64,000 nt of DNA from Hippea jasoniae (GCF_000744435.1 NZ_JQLX01000011.1:214860-278859); one strand, 5' to 3'; shown: positions 30,001 to 40,849, counted from the first letter of the stretch. Notes: a model not told the origin generated them from the letters alone. Program-made: numbers and translations.

Positions 30001-30495
30001 ATGGGAAGCAAGGGTATTGAGATTGTGGGAATGGATGTAAAAGAGGTCATTGATCTTTTAAACAAAGCCTATGCTGATGAATGGCTTGCCTATTATCAAT
30101 ACTGGCTTGGAGCAAAGGTCGTAAAGGGCCCTATGAAGGATGCAGTGATCACGGAGCTAACCGAGCATGCAAACGATGAGTTGAGGCATGCCGATATGGT
30201 TGCAAACAGGATAATCCAGTTGGGTGGTGTTCCTATTCTGCAACCAAAGCAGTGGTATGATTTTACAAACTGCGGCTACGATGCACCCGAGAATCCATTT
30301 GTAGAGGAGATTTTAAAACAGAACATCAAGGGTGAGCAGTGCGCTATAGATGTTTATAAGAGCCTAATTGAAACTACCCACATGAAAGATCCGGTAACCT
30401 ACAACCTTGCACTGCAGATTTTAGAAGATGAGGTTGAACATGAAGAGGATCTGCAGGGACTATTGGAGGATTTAGAGATTTTAATTAAAAAATAA
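30001..30495 (+). CDS. Dps-like ferritin-family protein (DPSL / thioferritin type)
   Basis: A 164-residue four-helix ferritin-like protein. The di-iron ligands are the Glu in ADEWLAYYQY (about residue 28), ExxH in ELRHAD, the second Glu in KGEQCAID, and ExxxEH in LEDEVEHEEDL. Two Cys near the site (NCGYDAPENP and EQCAI) match the cysteine pair of the DPSL or thioferritin group of archaea and anaerobes, which shares a bacterioferritin-like iron site with a Dps-type 12-mer cage. It would use peroxide to oxidise and store iron. It ends at a bidirectional terminator shared with the convergent operon. Confidence 0.82.
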   Translation: MGSKGIEIVGMDVKEVIDLLNKAYADEWLAYYQYWLGAKVVKGPMKDAVITELTEHANDELRHADMVANRIIQLGGVPILQPKQWYDFTNCGYDAPENPFVEEILKQNIKGEQCAIDVYKSLIETTHMKDPVTYNLALQILEDEVEHEEDLQGLLEDLEILIKK

Positions 30496-30518
30496 AAGAG
30501 GGGGCAACCCTCTTTTTT
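30494..30518. terminator. Bidirectional intrinsic terminator
   Basis: GAGGG/CCCTC stem (extended by flanking A-T pairs) around a GGCAA loop, followed by TTTTTT on the plus strand. On the minus strand the same hairpin is followed by TTTTATTTTTT. It separates the thioferritin gene from the convergent TPR lipoprotein gene. Confidence 0.85.
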
Positions 30519-31137
30519 ATTTTTTCTTTCCTAAAACACTTTTGGCTGTAATATTTTCAGGATCGAGAATAAGTATATTTGAAAAGATATCTAAAGCGTA
30601 TTTCTTGTTTCCAGAGTAGAGATAGGATAGGCCAAGCTGGGTGAGAAAGTTTATGTCTGTGGGGTAAAGCTTTAGCATTTTCTGCTCTACCTTGATTGCA
30701 TCTGAATATTTTTTCTCCTGGTTTAATACATAGGCTAATCTTAAATTTCCATAATAGTTGTAAAAATCTATCTTTATTAGTTTATACATGAGTATTTCTG
30801 TATCTTTCCATCTTTTTTGGGCCATATACGGTAGAGATAATCCAAGCATAGCTTCAGCAGAGTAGGGAAATACTTTTAACGCTTTTTTGTAATGAAATTC
30901 GGAGTTTGCATAGTTTCCTTTTAAGTAATACAACCACCCCAGTCTGAGGTTAACCGTATAACCATCTGGATATTTTTTATAAACCGGCAATAAAGCCATA
31001 ATTGCATCTTTTAAATCCCTGCTTTTCTCATAAGTAAAGCTTCTTTTGTAGGCACCCTCAATTGTTTGAGAAGTTGTGGCACAACTTGTTGTTGCAACGA
31101 TTAAAACCATAAGTAGCACAAAAGTAAGTTTTTTCAT
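30517..31137 (-). CDS. TPR-repeat lipoprotein
   Basis: A 206-residue exported protein. A signal peptide (MKKLTFVLLMVLIVATTSC) ends in a Cys at residue 19, a plausible if non-ideal lipobox. The rest is tetratricopeptide repeats: recurring YxLKGNYANSEFHYKKALKVFP, AEAMLGLSLPYMAQKRW, ALDIFSNILILDPE patterns, about four to five units. It would be a lipid-anchored protein-interaction scaffold. Its ATG overlaps the stop of the urea-transporter/M23 gene (ATGA), making it the last gene of the five-gene operon and the likely envelope partner of the M23 protein. Confidence 0.82.
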   Translation of the reverse strand: MKKLTFVLLMVLIVATTSCATTSQTIEGAYKRSFTYEKSRDLKDAIMALLPVYKKYPDGYTVNLRLGWLYYLKGNYANSEFHYKKALKVFPYSAEAMLGLSLPYMAQKRWKDTEILMYKLIKIDFYNYYGNLRLAYVLNQEKKYSDAIKVEQKMLKLYPTDINFLTQLGLSYLYSGNKKYALDIFSNILILDPENITAKSVLGKKK

Positions 31138-33233
31138 ACCTGCTTCCCTCCTTTGACTTTTGTAATTTCTATATTTTCATAAATAATCTTCTCAAATCCA
31201 TAATCGTCAGATATTTCTACAAAACTTTCTATTTTTTTTCCAAGAAAATTTATTGTGCGTTTCAGTTTTTTATCGGATACAAAAGCTGTTTCTGACAAGA
31301 TAGAGAACAAATTATGCTTAAATGAGGATAAAAACAATAAAAACTCCTTTTGTATGCGCGAAGGCAAAGAGTGAAGGGGTAGATAATCTTTCCATGTTGC
31401 ATTTATATGGTTGGAGAGTAAAATTTTTGAGGCTGAGTAAAAAAAGTATTTTAGTGGAGACGAATAATCGCCCTCCATATGGTAAAAGTAGAATGTTGAA
31501 TGGGATAGACCGAAATATAATTTTGCTTTACCATCCGTTATATAGAATGTTCCATCATTTGCCATTCTGACTCTAATTTTAAAGTGTTTAATGTTGTTTT
31601 TATTTTTTATGGCATAGGATTCTTCATAATCCAGTTGTAAATTAAGTTTAGAGAAAAGGCTTTTGTCTGTTATAATGGGCTCTATGATGTCATTTGAAGC
31701 GGGTATACCAACATCAAAAAACTCATTATTTCTTATATAAGAATAAAATTTGAAATCAACAGTAGGCGATCCAATTTTAGGATACAGTTGCACCTGTATA
31801 TGGATATGGGGTTGAGGGGAGTAGCCAGAATTTCCGCACAAACCAATAATTGACCCCTTTTGTACAACATCTCCTTTTTTTACTCTTATTGAATTTTTCT
31901 TCAAATGAGCAATCAAAACATAAAAACCCCTATTATCATATATAAGAACATAGTTGCCCCAATTGTTTTGCCTGTTTACTTCTGAAGGGGGATTATCTTC
32001 AATATTGTCTACATAATCGTATATGTACCCATCAACAGGGGAAAGTACAGGTTTTCCAAAAGCGTAATAATCTTGAAGAAATTTGCCATTATTGGAAAAT
32101 GTTTTGCCTTTGTCGTCTGTTACTACAAAGTCAACAGCATGTCTCCATAAACCCTTATGGGTCCACTCTCCATCAAACGATTGCCATACCGTCCATTTTC
32201 CTGAAAATGGCAAAAATATTTCTCTACCTGTGAAGGGAAAGCGCGATGAAATAGTTAAGTGATAATCTAAAGTTTTTTCAGGTGAGCCTTTATATAATTT
32301 TGTTATACCTATATATCCCGTCCAAAAAAACACAAAAAGAAAAAGGAAGGTTACTAAATTAAAGGGCAAAGCAAATACCGGGATTCCGTAATTTTCCCAG
32401 AAGATTTTTGCTGCATCAACGATAGGAGCGGCAATAATAACCGATAATACAGCAAAAATGTAGCTTTTTGGCGATGGTATTAGAAATACACCACCTATCG
32501 CCATAGCAACCAGTATAAAATTGAAAGCAGACGGATCAGAAAAGGCTGACACTGTGGAACCTGTAAATAATGCTGTTGTTAGTGCTCCTGTAAAATACCC
32601 AATAATCGATAAAATAAAGAAAATTCTGGATACCATTAAAATAATTATACTCACTACCAAACCTGCAGCTAAATTCGGAAGAAAAAAGATTGTTCCCAGA
32701 GAAGTAAGATATCCTTTTATCCATAAAGGTATGTCTACACTGTTGAGTTCAATATGGTAATAGTTATAGAGGCTACTAACAAATAGATTGGAGTATTTCA
32801 AAGATGCTAAATACAATATAGAGCTTGAAATAACAAAAGGTAAACTGAGAGTTGGGAGTTTTAGGTAATTGTAGAATAGTACCGATATTGTATATGTTAA
32901 AAAAAATGTAAACACACCCCCAACAATAAACAGCAGCAAACTTATGTAATTTATTTTAAACAAAAAACCTAAAGATAGGCCAACTAAAAGGGGATTATAT
33001 ATATAATAATCAAGCTTAAGGAACTCCTTGTTCAGTCCAAAAAGCATGGCTACAATATACGCAGAGATTACAGATATAAGGCCTCCAATACCTATATTGA
33101 TGTTAATAAATGTTAAAAGTATTAAGGTTAAACCTGCATATATATTAGAGTTAAATAGAATTGCTGAATAGCTTTTTGATATAGGTGTAGCAACTTTTTT
33201 TGCTTGGTCAAAGAGTTTAGAAAATTTATTCAT
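31134..33233 (-). CDS. Urea-transporter-like membrane domain fused to M23 peptidase domain
   Basis: A 699-residue two-part protein. Residues about 25-310 are highly hydrophobic with 8-10 membrane helices and resemble the urea transporter (UT) family (YNPLLVGLSLGFLF, LPTLSLPFVI, GSTVSAFSDPSAFNFIL-type repeats). Residues about 345-500 form an M23/LytM lobe with the zinc residues of HAVDFVV and HIHIQVQ, plus VKKGDVVQKGSIIGLCGNSG. A further 200-residue soluble part follows. M23 enzymes cut peptidoglycan cross-bridges or other glycine-rich links. The gene overlaps its neighbours by 8 and 4 bases. The UT assignment is by pattern; transport of urea is not implied. Confidence 0.78.
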   Translation of the reverse strand: MNKFSKLFDQAKKVATPISKSYSAILFNSNIYAGLTLILLTFININIGIGGLISVISAYIVAMLFGLNKEFLKLDYYIYNPLLVGLSLGFLFKINYISLLLFIVGGVFTFFLTYTISVLFYNYLKLPTLSLPFVISSSILYLASLKYSNLFVSSLYNYYHIELNSVDIPLWIKGYLTSLGTIFFLPNLAAGLVVSIIILMVSRIFFILSIIGYFTGALTTALFTGSTVSAFSDPSAFNFILVAMAIGGVFLIPSPKSYIFAVLSVIIAAPIVDAAKIFWENYGIPVFALPFNLVTFLFLFVFFWTGYIGITKLYKGSPEKTLDYHLTISSRFPFTGREIFLPFSGKWTVWQSFDGEWTHKGLWRHAVDFVVTDDKGKTFSNNGKFLQDYYAFGKPVLSPVDGYIYDYVDNIEDNPPSEVNRQNNWGNYVLIYDNRGFYVLIAHLKKNSIRVKKGDVVQKGSIIGLCGNSGYSPQPHIHIQVQLYPKIGSPTVDFKFYSYIRNNEFFDVGIPASNDIIEPIITDKSLFSKLNLQLDYEESYAIKNKNNIKHFKIRVRMANDGTFYITDGKAKLYFGLSHSTFYFYHMEGDYSSPLKYFFYSASKILLSNHINATWKDYLPLHSLPSRIQKEFLLFLSSFKHNLFSILSETAFVSDKKLKRTINFLGKKIESFVEISDDYGFEKIIYENIEITKVKGGKQV

Positions 33234-34584
33234 AAGTTTTAATTTTTAGCCTTTCAGGTAAATATTCTTGCTCTATTATATTTTCAAGAGTTTCAGCTTT
33301 TCTAATTAAATCAACCTCTCCGTTTATTCCTACAAGCACAACATTGGGTCTGTATCGTATAAACTGCATCCATTGAGTGGTGTTGTATGCACCAACAGGT
33401 GAAATAACAAGCTTTGTTCCTCTTGTTAGAGGAGGTAAATTCAGGTGATCATCAATCACATCAATATTCATACATAAAGGTCCATACAAAATGCTTGGCT
33501 CAGCAACACCTTCAATGATTCTATCAAATTCAATATTAAAATGATACCAGAACGCAGTAAACAAGATATTGACGCCAGCGTCGATAATATAAGCTCTTTT
33601 TCCATCGGGAAGCCTTTTTGAGGCATGAACTGTTGCTATCAAAAATCCTGCCTCATCAACAATCGCTCTACCACTTTCAATAATAAGTTTTGGGTAATCA
33701 TTGGGGCGTAAATTGGTCAACAATGTATCGCACACGCTCTCAGCAAATTGATCAATAGATGGAATAGAGATTTCTGGCGGCATATAAAGTCCTCTGAGTC
33801 TATTTTTTGATGGAAAGCCACCGCCTATATCAAAGTATTCTATTTTGAATCCCAGTTCATCTTCTATTCTGTAAGCCAGATCGATCATTTTTTTAACTTC
33901 ATTTTTGTATGCGTTTGGCTCTAAAATAAAAGTTCCAATATGACAATGCAATCCATTAAGTTTGAGTTTTCCGCCTGAAAAAATTCTTTTTGCAGCGCTC
34001 CATGCCTGGCCGTTCTCTATATTGAAGCCAAATCTACTCCACTGAGGATGTATGCCCGTATCCATATTGACTCTTATTGCAACATTAATTGTTTTTGAAA
34101 GTTCTTCAGATACTTTTTCAAGATCCGATATTTCTTCAAAATGATCTATATTTATCCTTGCACCTTCTTCTGCTGCTTTTTTTAATGACTCAATGGGTTT
34201 AAATGGCCCATTGTAAATGATTTTTTCGCCAGGAATTCCGAGCCTTCTTGCTTTATCATATTCAAATTCTGAGACTACCTCAGCTGTTTCACCCTCAGAG
34301 TGTAGTATAGCGCATATGGCATCCAAATAGTTTGTTTTATATGACCAGCTAAATTCTACATTTGGATATCGCAGACTAAAAGCGTTTTTAAATTCTCTAA
34401 ATTTTTCCCTCAATTTTTTCTCCGAGAAAACAAATAAAGGGCTTCTATATTTGTTAACAAGTTCTTCGATTAACACCCCATCGATATCTTTTCTAATCTT
34501 CTGCAAACCCACAAGAGTTCCAAATTTATTCATCAGTCCACTTTTGAGTAATGTTATAACAGGCTTTTCGTACTGCTCAGTCAT
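33226..34584 (-). CDS. PLP-dependent decarboxylase-like enzyme (fold type III)
   Basis: A 452-residue enzyme of the ornithine/diaminopimelate decarboxylase family. The PLP Lys is in FSWSYKTNYL (about residue 71), followed by GLHCHIGTF, the phosphate-binding FDIGGGFPS, LIIESGRAIV, the Cys-Asp motif GPLCMNIDVID, and a C-terminal VGAYNTTQWMQF. Keeping both Lys and Cys argues for decarboxylase or racemase chemistry on an amino acid. It is unlike the usual lysA context: it follows an ATP-grasp gene and overlaps the transporter-M23 gene by 8 bases. The substrate is unknown, and free diaminopimelate is not excluded. Confidence 0.82.
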   Translation of the reverse strand: MTEQYEKPVITLLKSGLMNKFGTLVGLQKIRKDIDGVLIEELVNKYRSPLFVFSEKKLREKFREFKNAFSLRYPNVEFSWSYKTNYLDAICAILHSEGETAEVVSEFEYDKARRLGIPGEKIIYNGPFKPIESLKKAAEEGARINIDHFEEISDLEKVSEELSKTINVAIRVNMDTGIHPQWSRFGFNIENGQAWSAAKRIFSGGKLKLNGLHCHIGTFILEPNAYKNEVKKMIDLAYRIEDELGFKIEYFDIGGGFPSKNRLRGLYMPPEISIPSIDQFAESVCDTLLTNLRPNDYPKLIIESGRAIVDEAGFLIATVHASKRLPDGKRAYIIDAGVNILFTAFWYHFNIEFDRIIEGVAEPSILYGPLCMNIDVIDDHLNLPPLTRGTKLVISPVGAYNTTQWMQFIRYRPNVVLVGINGEVDLIRKAETLENIIEQEYLPERLKIKTYE

Positions 34585-34595
34585 TGCTTTCCTCC

Positions 34596-35624
34596 TTAAT
34601 TTTCGCCTTTTATTACCATGTTTTGAAATTCATCAATATTTATTATAAAATCGTCCGTGTATCTAATATACAGTTTTCCTGCCTCGTACGAAGAGTCCCT
34701 TGGAGGTTCTTTACCTGCTGCAGCTAAAAGTAATCGGTGAGGTAAATTAACACCTACGGCTGCTGAAAAATATACCCATGCAGGGAATCGGGGATTTATC
34801 TCAATTAGATAAATATTATTCTGGGTTAGTAGGCATTCAAATTCAAATGCACCTCTCCACTTAAATTCTTTTACAAATCTACTGGCAGCCTCCAGCAAGT
34901 TTTCATTCACTATCGTTACTCCAGTCCATATCTTCCCCAGATTTGTAGTCCACATTTTTTTTATGGCAACCAGACCAAAATGACCACCTTCTCCATCTCC
35001 AACACCCACAACATTAACCTCTTCCCCATTGATGACCTCTTGCACTATGATAGGATATCCCCACTCAGATACAATATTATTAAAATAGTTAGTTGCCTGT
35101 GTGATATTAAAAGCCCTGTATGCTTTGTAAAAAATACCTTTAATCATAACTGGAAAGCCTATTTCTTCTGTAGCTTTTATCAGATCTTCATAAGAAGTAA
35201 CTATAAATGTTTTGGGTATGTTAATACCTATTTTTTCCTCTATTTCTGGTAGCTTATCTTTACCTCTAAGTTTAAACTGATTTTCTTCGGGTAGAAAAGT
35301 TTTAATACCCATTGTTTCAATTTTTTCTCTTGTTTTTATGAATAGAGGCAGTTCAGCATCTAAAGCAGGAATCACAATTTCAATATCACTGCAACTTTTT
35401 ATGTAACTCAGTCTTTCAATAAATCTATTTTCTCCTTCAGATGGATAAGGCATAATAAAACTGCGATCAAAATATTTTTTTAAATACACACCCGGTTCCA
35501 TAGCATCGTAGGCTAACCCTACGATAAATGCTTCAGGCTCTGCTTCCTTAACACTTTTTGCAATTCCAAGGCCAGGACCCGGATTGTCAACAGCATTAAT
35601 GCCTGTTATTGCAACTTTACACAT
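34596..35624 (-). CDS. ATP-grasp ligase
   Basis: A 342-residue ATP-grasp protein. The N-terminal Rossmann-like lobe begins KVAITGINAVDNPGPGLGIA. The ATP-grasp core (about residues 120-310) has the Lys of FPVMIKGIFYKAYRA, the hinge IIVQEVINGEEVNV, and the metal-binding end FEFECLLTQNNIYLIEINPRFPAW with Glu and Asn. Such enzymes join a carboxylate to an amine or thiol through an acyl phosphate. It sits 2 bases before the PqqD-type gene's stop and just ahead of the PLP enzyme, so it probably builds or loads a peptide-like bond in that pathway. No known specificity is recognised. Confidence 0.85.
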   Translation of the reverse strand: MCKVAITGINAVDNPGPGLGIAKSVKEAEPEAFIVGLAYDAMEPGVYLKKYFDRSFIMPYPSEGENRFIERLSYIKSCSDIEIVIPALDAELPLFIKTREKIETMGIKTFLPEENQFKLRGKDKLPEIEEKIGINIPKTFIVTSYEDLIKATEEIGFPVMIKGIFYKAYRAFNITQATNYFNNIVSEWGYPIIVQEVINGEEVNVVGVGDGEGGHFGLVAIKKMWTTNLGKIWTGVTIVNENLLEAASRFVKEFKWRGAFEFECLLTQNNIYLIEINPRFPAWVYFSAAVGVNLPHRLLLAAAGKEPPRDSSYEAGKLYIRYTDDFIINIDEFQNMVIKGEN

Positions 35625-35625
35625 A

Positions 35626-35868
35626 TTAATTCTCCATTAACCCCAGAGTTTTTAAATAACCTATAAAATCCGCAACATCTTTCTGGGCTTCGTTTTTATC
35701 AATATCGTATTCATTTGTTAATATTTCAACTATCTCATCTTCGCTTTTGTTTTCCTTTAGCAATTTTATAATAAACAAACCTGTTTTATTTACTGTATAG
35801 CTATTGCCCGTCTGGGGATCGAAGATAAAACCATCTTCACTTATTGCAAGACTTTTGATATTTTTCAT
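35626..35868 (-). CDS. PqqD-type small protein (RiPP recognition element-like)
   Basis: An 80-residue protein with the PqqD-type winged-helix fold pattern: three N-terminal strands (KSLAISEDGFIFDPQTGNSYTVN), then GLFIIKLLKENKSEDEIVEILTNEYDID and a C-terminal helix VADFIGYLKTLGLMEN. PqqD-like domains bind peptide substrates for modifying enzymes in ribosomal peptide pathways. There is no pqqA, pqqE or radical SAM gene nearby and no obvious precursor peptide in the 150 bases upstream. It is first in the operon, with an AGGTGGTGC site before the ATG. The family call is good; the role is inferred. Confidence 0.8.
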   Translation of the reverse strand: MKNIKSLAISEDGFIFDPQTGNSYTVNKTGLFIIKLLKENKSEDEIVEILTNEYDIDKNEAQKDVADFIGYLKTLGLMEN

Positions 35869-35887
35869 GCACCACCTCCATAATCAT

Positions 35888-35934
35888 ATTGTTAAAAACT
35901 ATTATAAAAAAAATCGTTAAAATATCGTTAAAAT
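35888..35934 (-). promoter_or_regulatory. Promoter and tandem-repeat operator of the PqqD operon
   Basis: On the minus strand a TATAAT -10 box (35906-35901) lies 33 bases before the ATG. Where a -35 box should be, two perfect head-to-tail copies of an 11-bp unit (plus strand ATCGTTAAAAT at 35913-35923 and 35924-35934) occur, with a weaker third copy (ATTGTTAAAAA) at 35888-35898. One-turn TTAAC direct repeats in place of a -35 fit binding by an OmpR/PhoB-class response regulator. The repeats are seen; the regulator is inferred. Confidence 0.55.
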
Positions 35935-35956
35935 TTTTTTTGGAAGGATGTTTTTC

Positions 35957-35986
35957 TTGCTTTAAGTAGCTAATGTTTTTTATACT
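35957..35986 (+). promoter_or_regulatory. Promoter of the pyrG-holA unit
   Basis: TTGCTT (35957-35962), 18-base spacer, TATACT (35981-35986), with GGGGTGG before the pyrG ATG at 36020. It lies back to back with the PqqD-operon promoter. Confidence 0.5.
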
Positions 35987-36004
35987 TTAAAACGGAAGTT
36001 ATAA

Positions 36005-38538
<2,534 letters not shown>

Positions 38539-38549
<11 letters not shown>

Positions 38550-39120
38550 TGTTGAGATTTTAGAAGAAAACGGTTTTTATAGTCTAAAAAACTGCGATTT
38601 TGAAGCTAAAGTTGATTTTAATGGGAGGCTAAACTATCTAAAACTACTTAACGATACGACATTGATAGATAACGCTTATGAGAACATAAACGGCAAAGAT
38701 ATAGGCTATCAATATGCAACTGCCCGCTCAACAACCATTAGATTTGAAAGTGAACTTGAGCATTTAGCGATTGAGAAGATTATAGGTTTTGATAAACACA
38801 AAATAACGCTTGATGTGTATATAATTTCAAAAAAAGAAACAGAGATTGATTTTAGTATTGCATTTGGTGTTAGAAGGTTTTTTGATTACTTTATGCTAAA
38901 AAATGAGAAGTTTTATATAGAGAACTTTTCAGAAAAAGATACTGATGATCTGCTCTTTGTAAACGAGAATCAAAACCTCTATTTTGGCTGTGTATTCAAA
39001 GAAAACATGAAGTTATCCATAGATGAAAATCAACAGAACATTTTATTTAAATTGAACCTCAAAAACAGGCTATTTGAGAAAGATTTCTTTATGATTTCCT
39101 TTACATGCTCGCTTGTTTGA
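38539..39120 (+). CDS. Conserved-looking protein of unknown function
   Basis: A 193-residue protein I do not recognise. It is rich in alternating beta-strand patterns (SLKNCDFEAKVDFNGRLNYLKLLNDTTLID, KITLDVYIISKKETEIDFSIAFG) and ends in a hydrophobic strand, FFMISFTCSLV. This suggests a single beta-sandwich or carbohydrate-binding-like fold with no signal peptide. No catalytic motif is evident. The ATG at 38539 overlaps the end of holA by 11 bases, so it is cotranscribed with pyrG-holA. A resemblance to C-terminal domains of GH57-type glucanotransferases was considered but is too weak to call. Confidence 0.6.
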
Positions 39121-39130
39121 AATTTTAAAC

Positions 39131-39159
39131 TTGATTTTATTATAAATTTGAGGTATGTT
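39131..39159 (+). promoter_or_regulatory. Candidate promoter of the proline catabolism pair
   Basis: TTGATT (39131-39136), 17-base spacer, TATGTT (39154-39159), 45 bases before the ATG, which has AAGGAGGTGAGG upstream. A moderate match only. Confidence 0.4.
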
Positions 39160-39203
39160 CATTATAGTGAAAGTAGTTTAAAATCATTTTAAGGAGGTGA
39201 GGT

Positions 39204-40838
39204 ATGCGAAATACCATAGCAAGGATTCCATTACCAGCTAACGAACCGGTTTATTCTTATGCACCGGGGACTGAGGAAAGGGCTTTACTTAAAGAGGCAA
39301 TAAAGGAAGTTAAGTCAAAACAGATAGAAATTCCATTGATTATTGGTGGCGAGGAGATAAAAACAGGCAACACAGTAGAAATTGTTGAGCCGCATGATAC
39401 AAAATCGGTTCTTGGTGTTTATCATAAGGCTGGAGAAAAAGAGATAAAGATGGCTATCGAAGCCTCTATGGAGGCAGCAAAGAAGTGGAGAGAGTATGAT
39501 TGGGTTGACAGAGCTGCAATATTTTTAAAGGCTGCAGAACTGTTAAGCAAAAAATATAGATATTTGATTAATGCTGTAACAATGCTTTCCTTAAGCAAGA
39601 ATGTGTTTCAGGCTGAAATCGACTCTGCATGCGAGCTAATAGACTTTTTGAGATTTAACCTCTACTTTATGAAAAAGATATACGAAGAGCAGCCACCTCA
39701 CTCACCTCTGGGCACATGGAATATCATGCAGTACAGACCGCTTGAAGGGTTTATATTTGCCGTTCCGCCGTTTAACTTTGTTTCTATTTCGGGTAACCTT
39801 CCAACAGCACCTGCAATTATGGGTAATGTTGTTTTATGGAAGCCTGCAAGCAGTTCTGTTTATGCACCCTACATCTTTATGAAAATTCTACAGGAGGCAG
39901 GCTTACCAGATGGCGTTATAAACTTTATACCATCAAGCGGCAGGGATGTGGGTAATATTGTATTTAATTCTGAGTATTTTGCAGGTTTGCATTTTACCGG
40001 TAGTGTTGAGACCTTCCAGAAGATGTGGCAGATGATGGCTGATAATTTACATAAATATAAAGCATATCCAAGAATTGTTGGTGAGACAGGCGGTAAAGAC
40101 TATATCTTTGCCCATAAGTCAGCCAATACAAAGAAGCTTATTACAGCCATAATCAGGGGGGCATACGAGTATCAGGGTCAAAAATGCTCTGCCGTTTCAA
40201 GGGTCTATCTACCGCAGAGTATGTGGGATAGTATAAAAGATGAGTTACTCTCAGAGATAGATAAGATAAAGATGGGTTCACCTGAGGATTTCACAAACTT
40301 TATGAATGCTGTAATAGATAGAGAGGCTTACAATAAGATTGTAAACTACATAGATTATGCAAAGAATGCATCGGATGCCGAAATCATTAAAGGCGGAGAA
40401 TATGATGATTCCAAAGGATATTTTGTGAAACCCACTGTAATTTTAACACACAATCCTCACTTCAAAACAATGGAGGAAGAGATCTTTGGACCTGTTGTAA
40501 CGATTTATCCTTACGATGATGATAAATATGAAGAGACACTCTATCTGTGCGATCAGACAAGTCCATACGGCTTAACAGGAGCTATTTTCAGCGAGGATAG
40601 GGATGCAACACGCCTTGCTATCGATATACTTGAAAACAGCGCAGGCAACTTCTATATCAACGACAAACCAACCGGTGCTGTTGTTGGTCAGCAGCCGTTT
40701 GGAGGTGCAAGGGCAAGCGGAACAAACGATAAGGCTGGAAGCCACCTGAACCTATTAAGATGGGTTACTCCAAGGGCAATAAAGGAAAACTTCCTGGCTC
40801 CTGAGAGTTTTGAGTATCCGTTTATGAAAGAAGAATAA
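39204..40838 (+). CDS. pruA: L-glutamate gamma-semialdehyde (P5C) dehydrogenase
   Basis: A 544-residue aldehyde dehydrogenase. Key sites are the NAD block PPFNFVSISGNLPTAPAIMGN, the catalytic Glu region IVGETGGKDYIF, the catalytic Cys in EYQGQKCSAVSR (about residue 330) and EEEIFGPVV. The N-terminal extension (NEPVYSYAPGTEERALLKEAI) is the one seen in monofunctional P5C dehydrogenases. It oxidises glutamate semialdehyde to glutamate with NAD. The proline dehydrogenase gene follows 11 bases later, so proline is oxidised to glutamate by two separate enzymes here, as in Thermus. Confidence 0.95.
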   Translation: MRNTIARIPLPANEPVYSYAPGTEERALLKEAIKEVKSKQIEIPLIIGGEEIKTGNTVEIVEPHDTKSVLGVYHKAGEKEIKMAIEASMEAAKKWREYDWVDRAAIFLKAAELLSKKYRYLINAVTMLSLSKNVFQAEIDSACELIDFLRFNLYFMKKIYEEQPPHSPLGTWNIMQYRPLEGFIFAVPPFNFVSISGNLPTAPAIMGNVVLWKPASSSVYAPYIFMKILQEAGLPDGVINFIPSSGRDVGNIVFNSEYFAGLHFTGSVETFQKMWQMMADNLHKYKAYPRIVGETGGKDYIFAHKSANTKKLITAIIRGAYEYQGQKCSAVSRVYLPQSMWDSIKDELLSEIDKIKMGSPEDFTNFMNAVIDREAYNKIVNYIDYAKNASDAEIIKGGEYDDSKGYFVKPTVILTHNPHFKTMEEEIFGPVVTIYPYDDDKYEETLYLCDQTSPYGLTGAIFSEDRDATRLAIDILENSAGNFYINDKPTGAVVGQQPFGGARASGTNDKAGSHLNLLRWVTPRAIKENFLAPESFEYPFMKEE

Positions 40839-40849
40839 GGAGTAAGCAG

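Noticed and set aside
33226..34584. A plain lysA (diaminopimelate decarboxylase) call
   Set aside because: The fold matches, but the context (PqqD, ATP-grasp, M23) and divergence argue against assigning lysine synthesis; left as decarboxylase-like.
35626..35868. A PQQ biosynthesis cluster
   Set aside because: Only the PqqD-like fold is present; no PqqA, PqqB, PqqC or PqqE gene is nearby.
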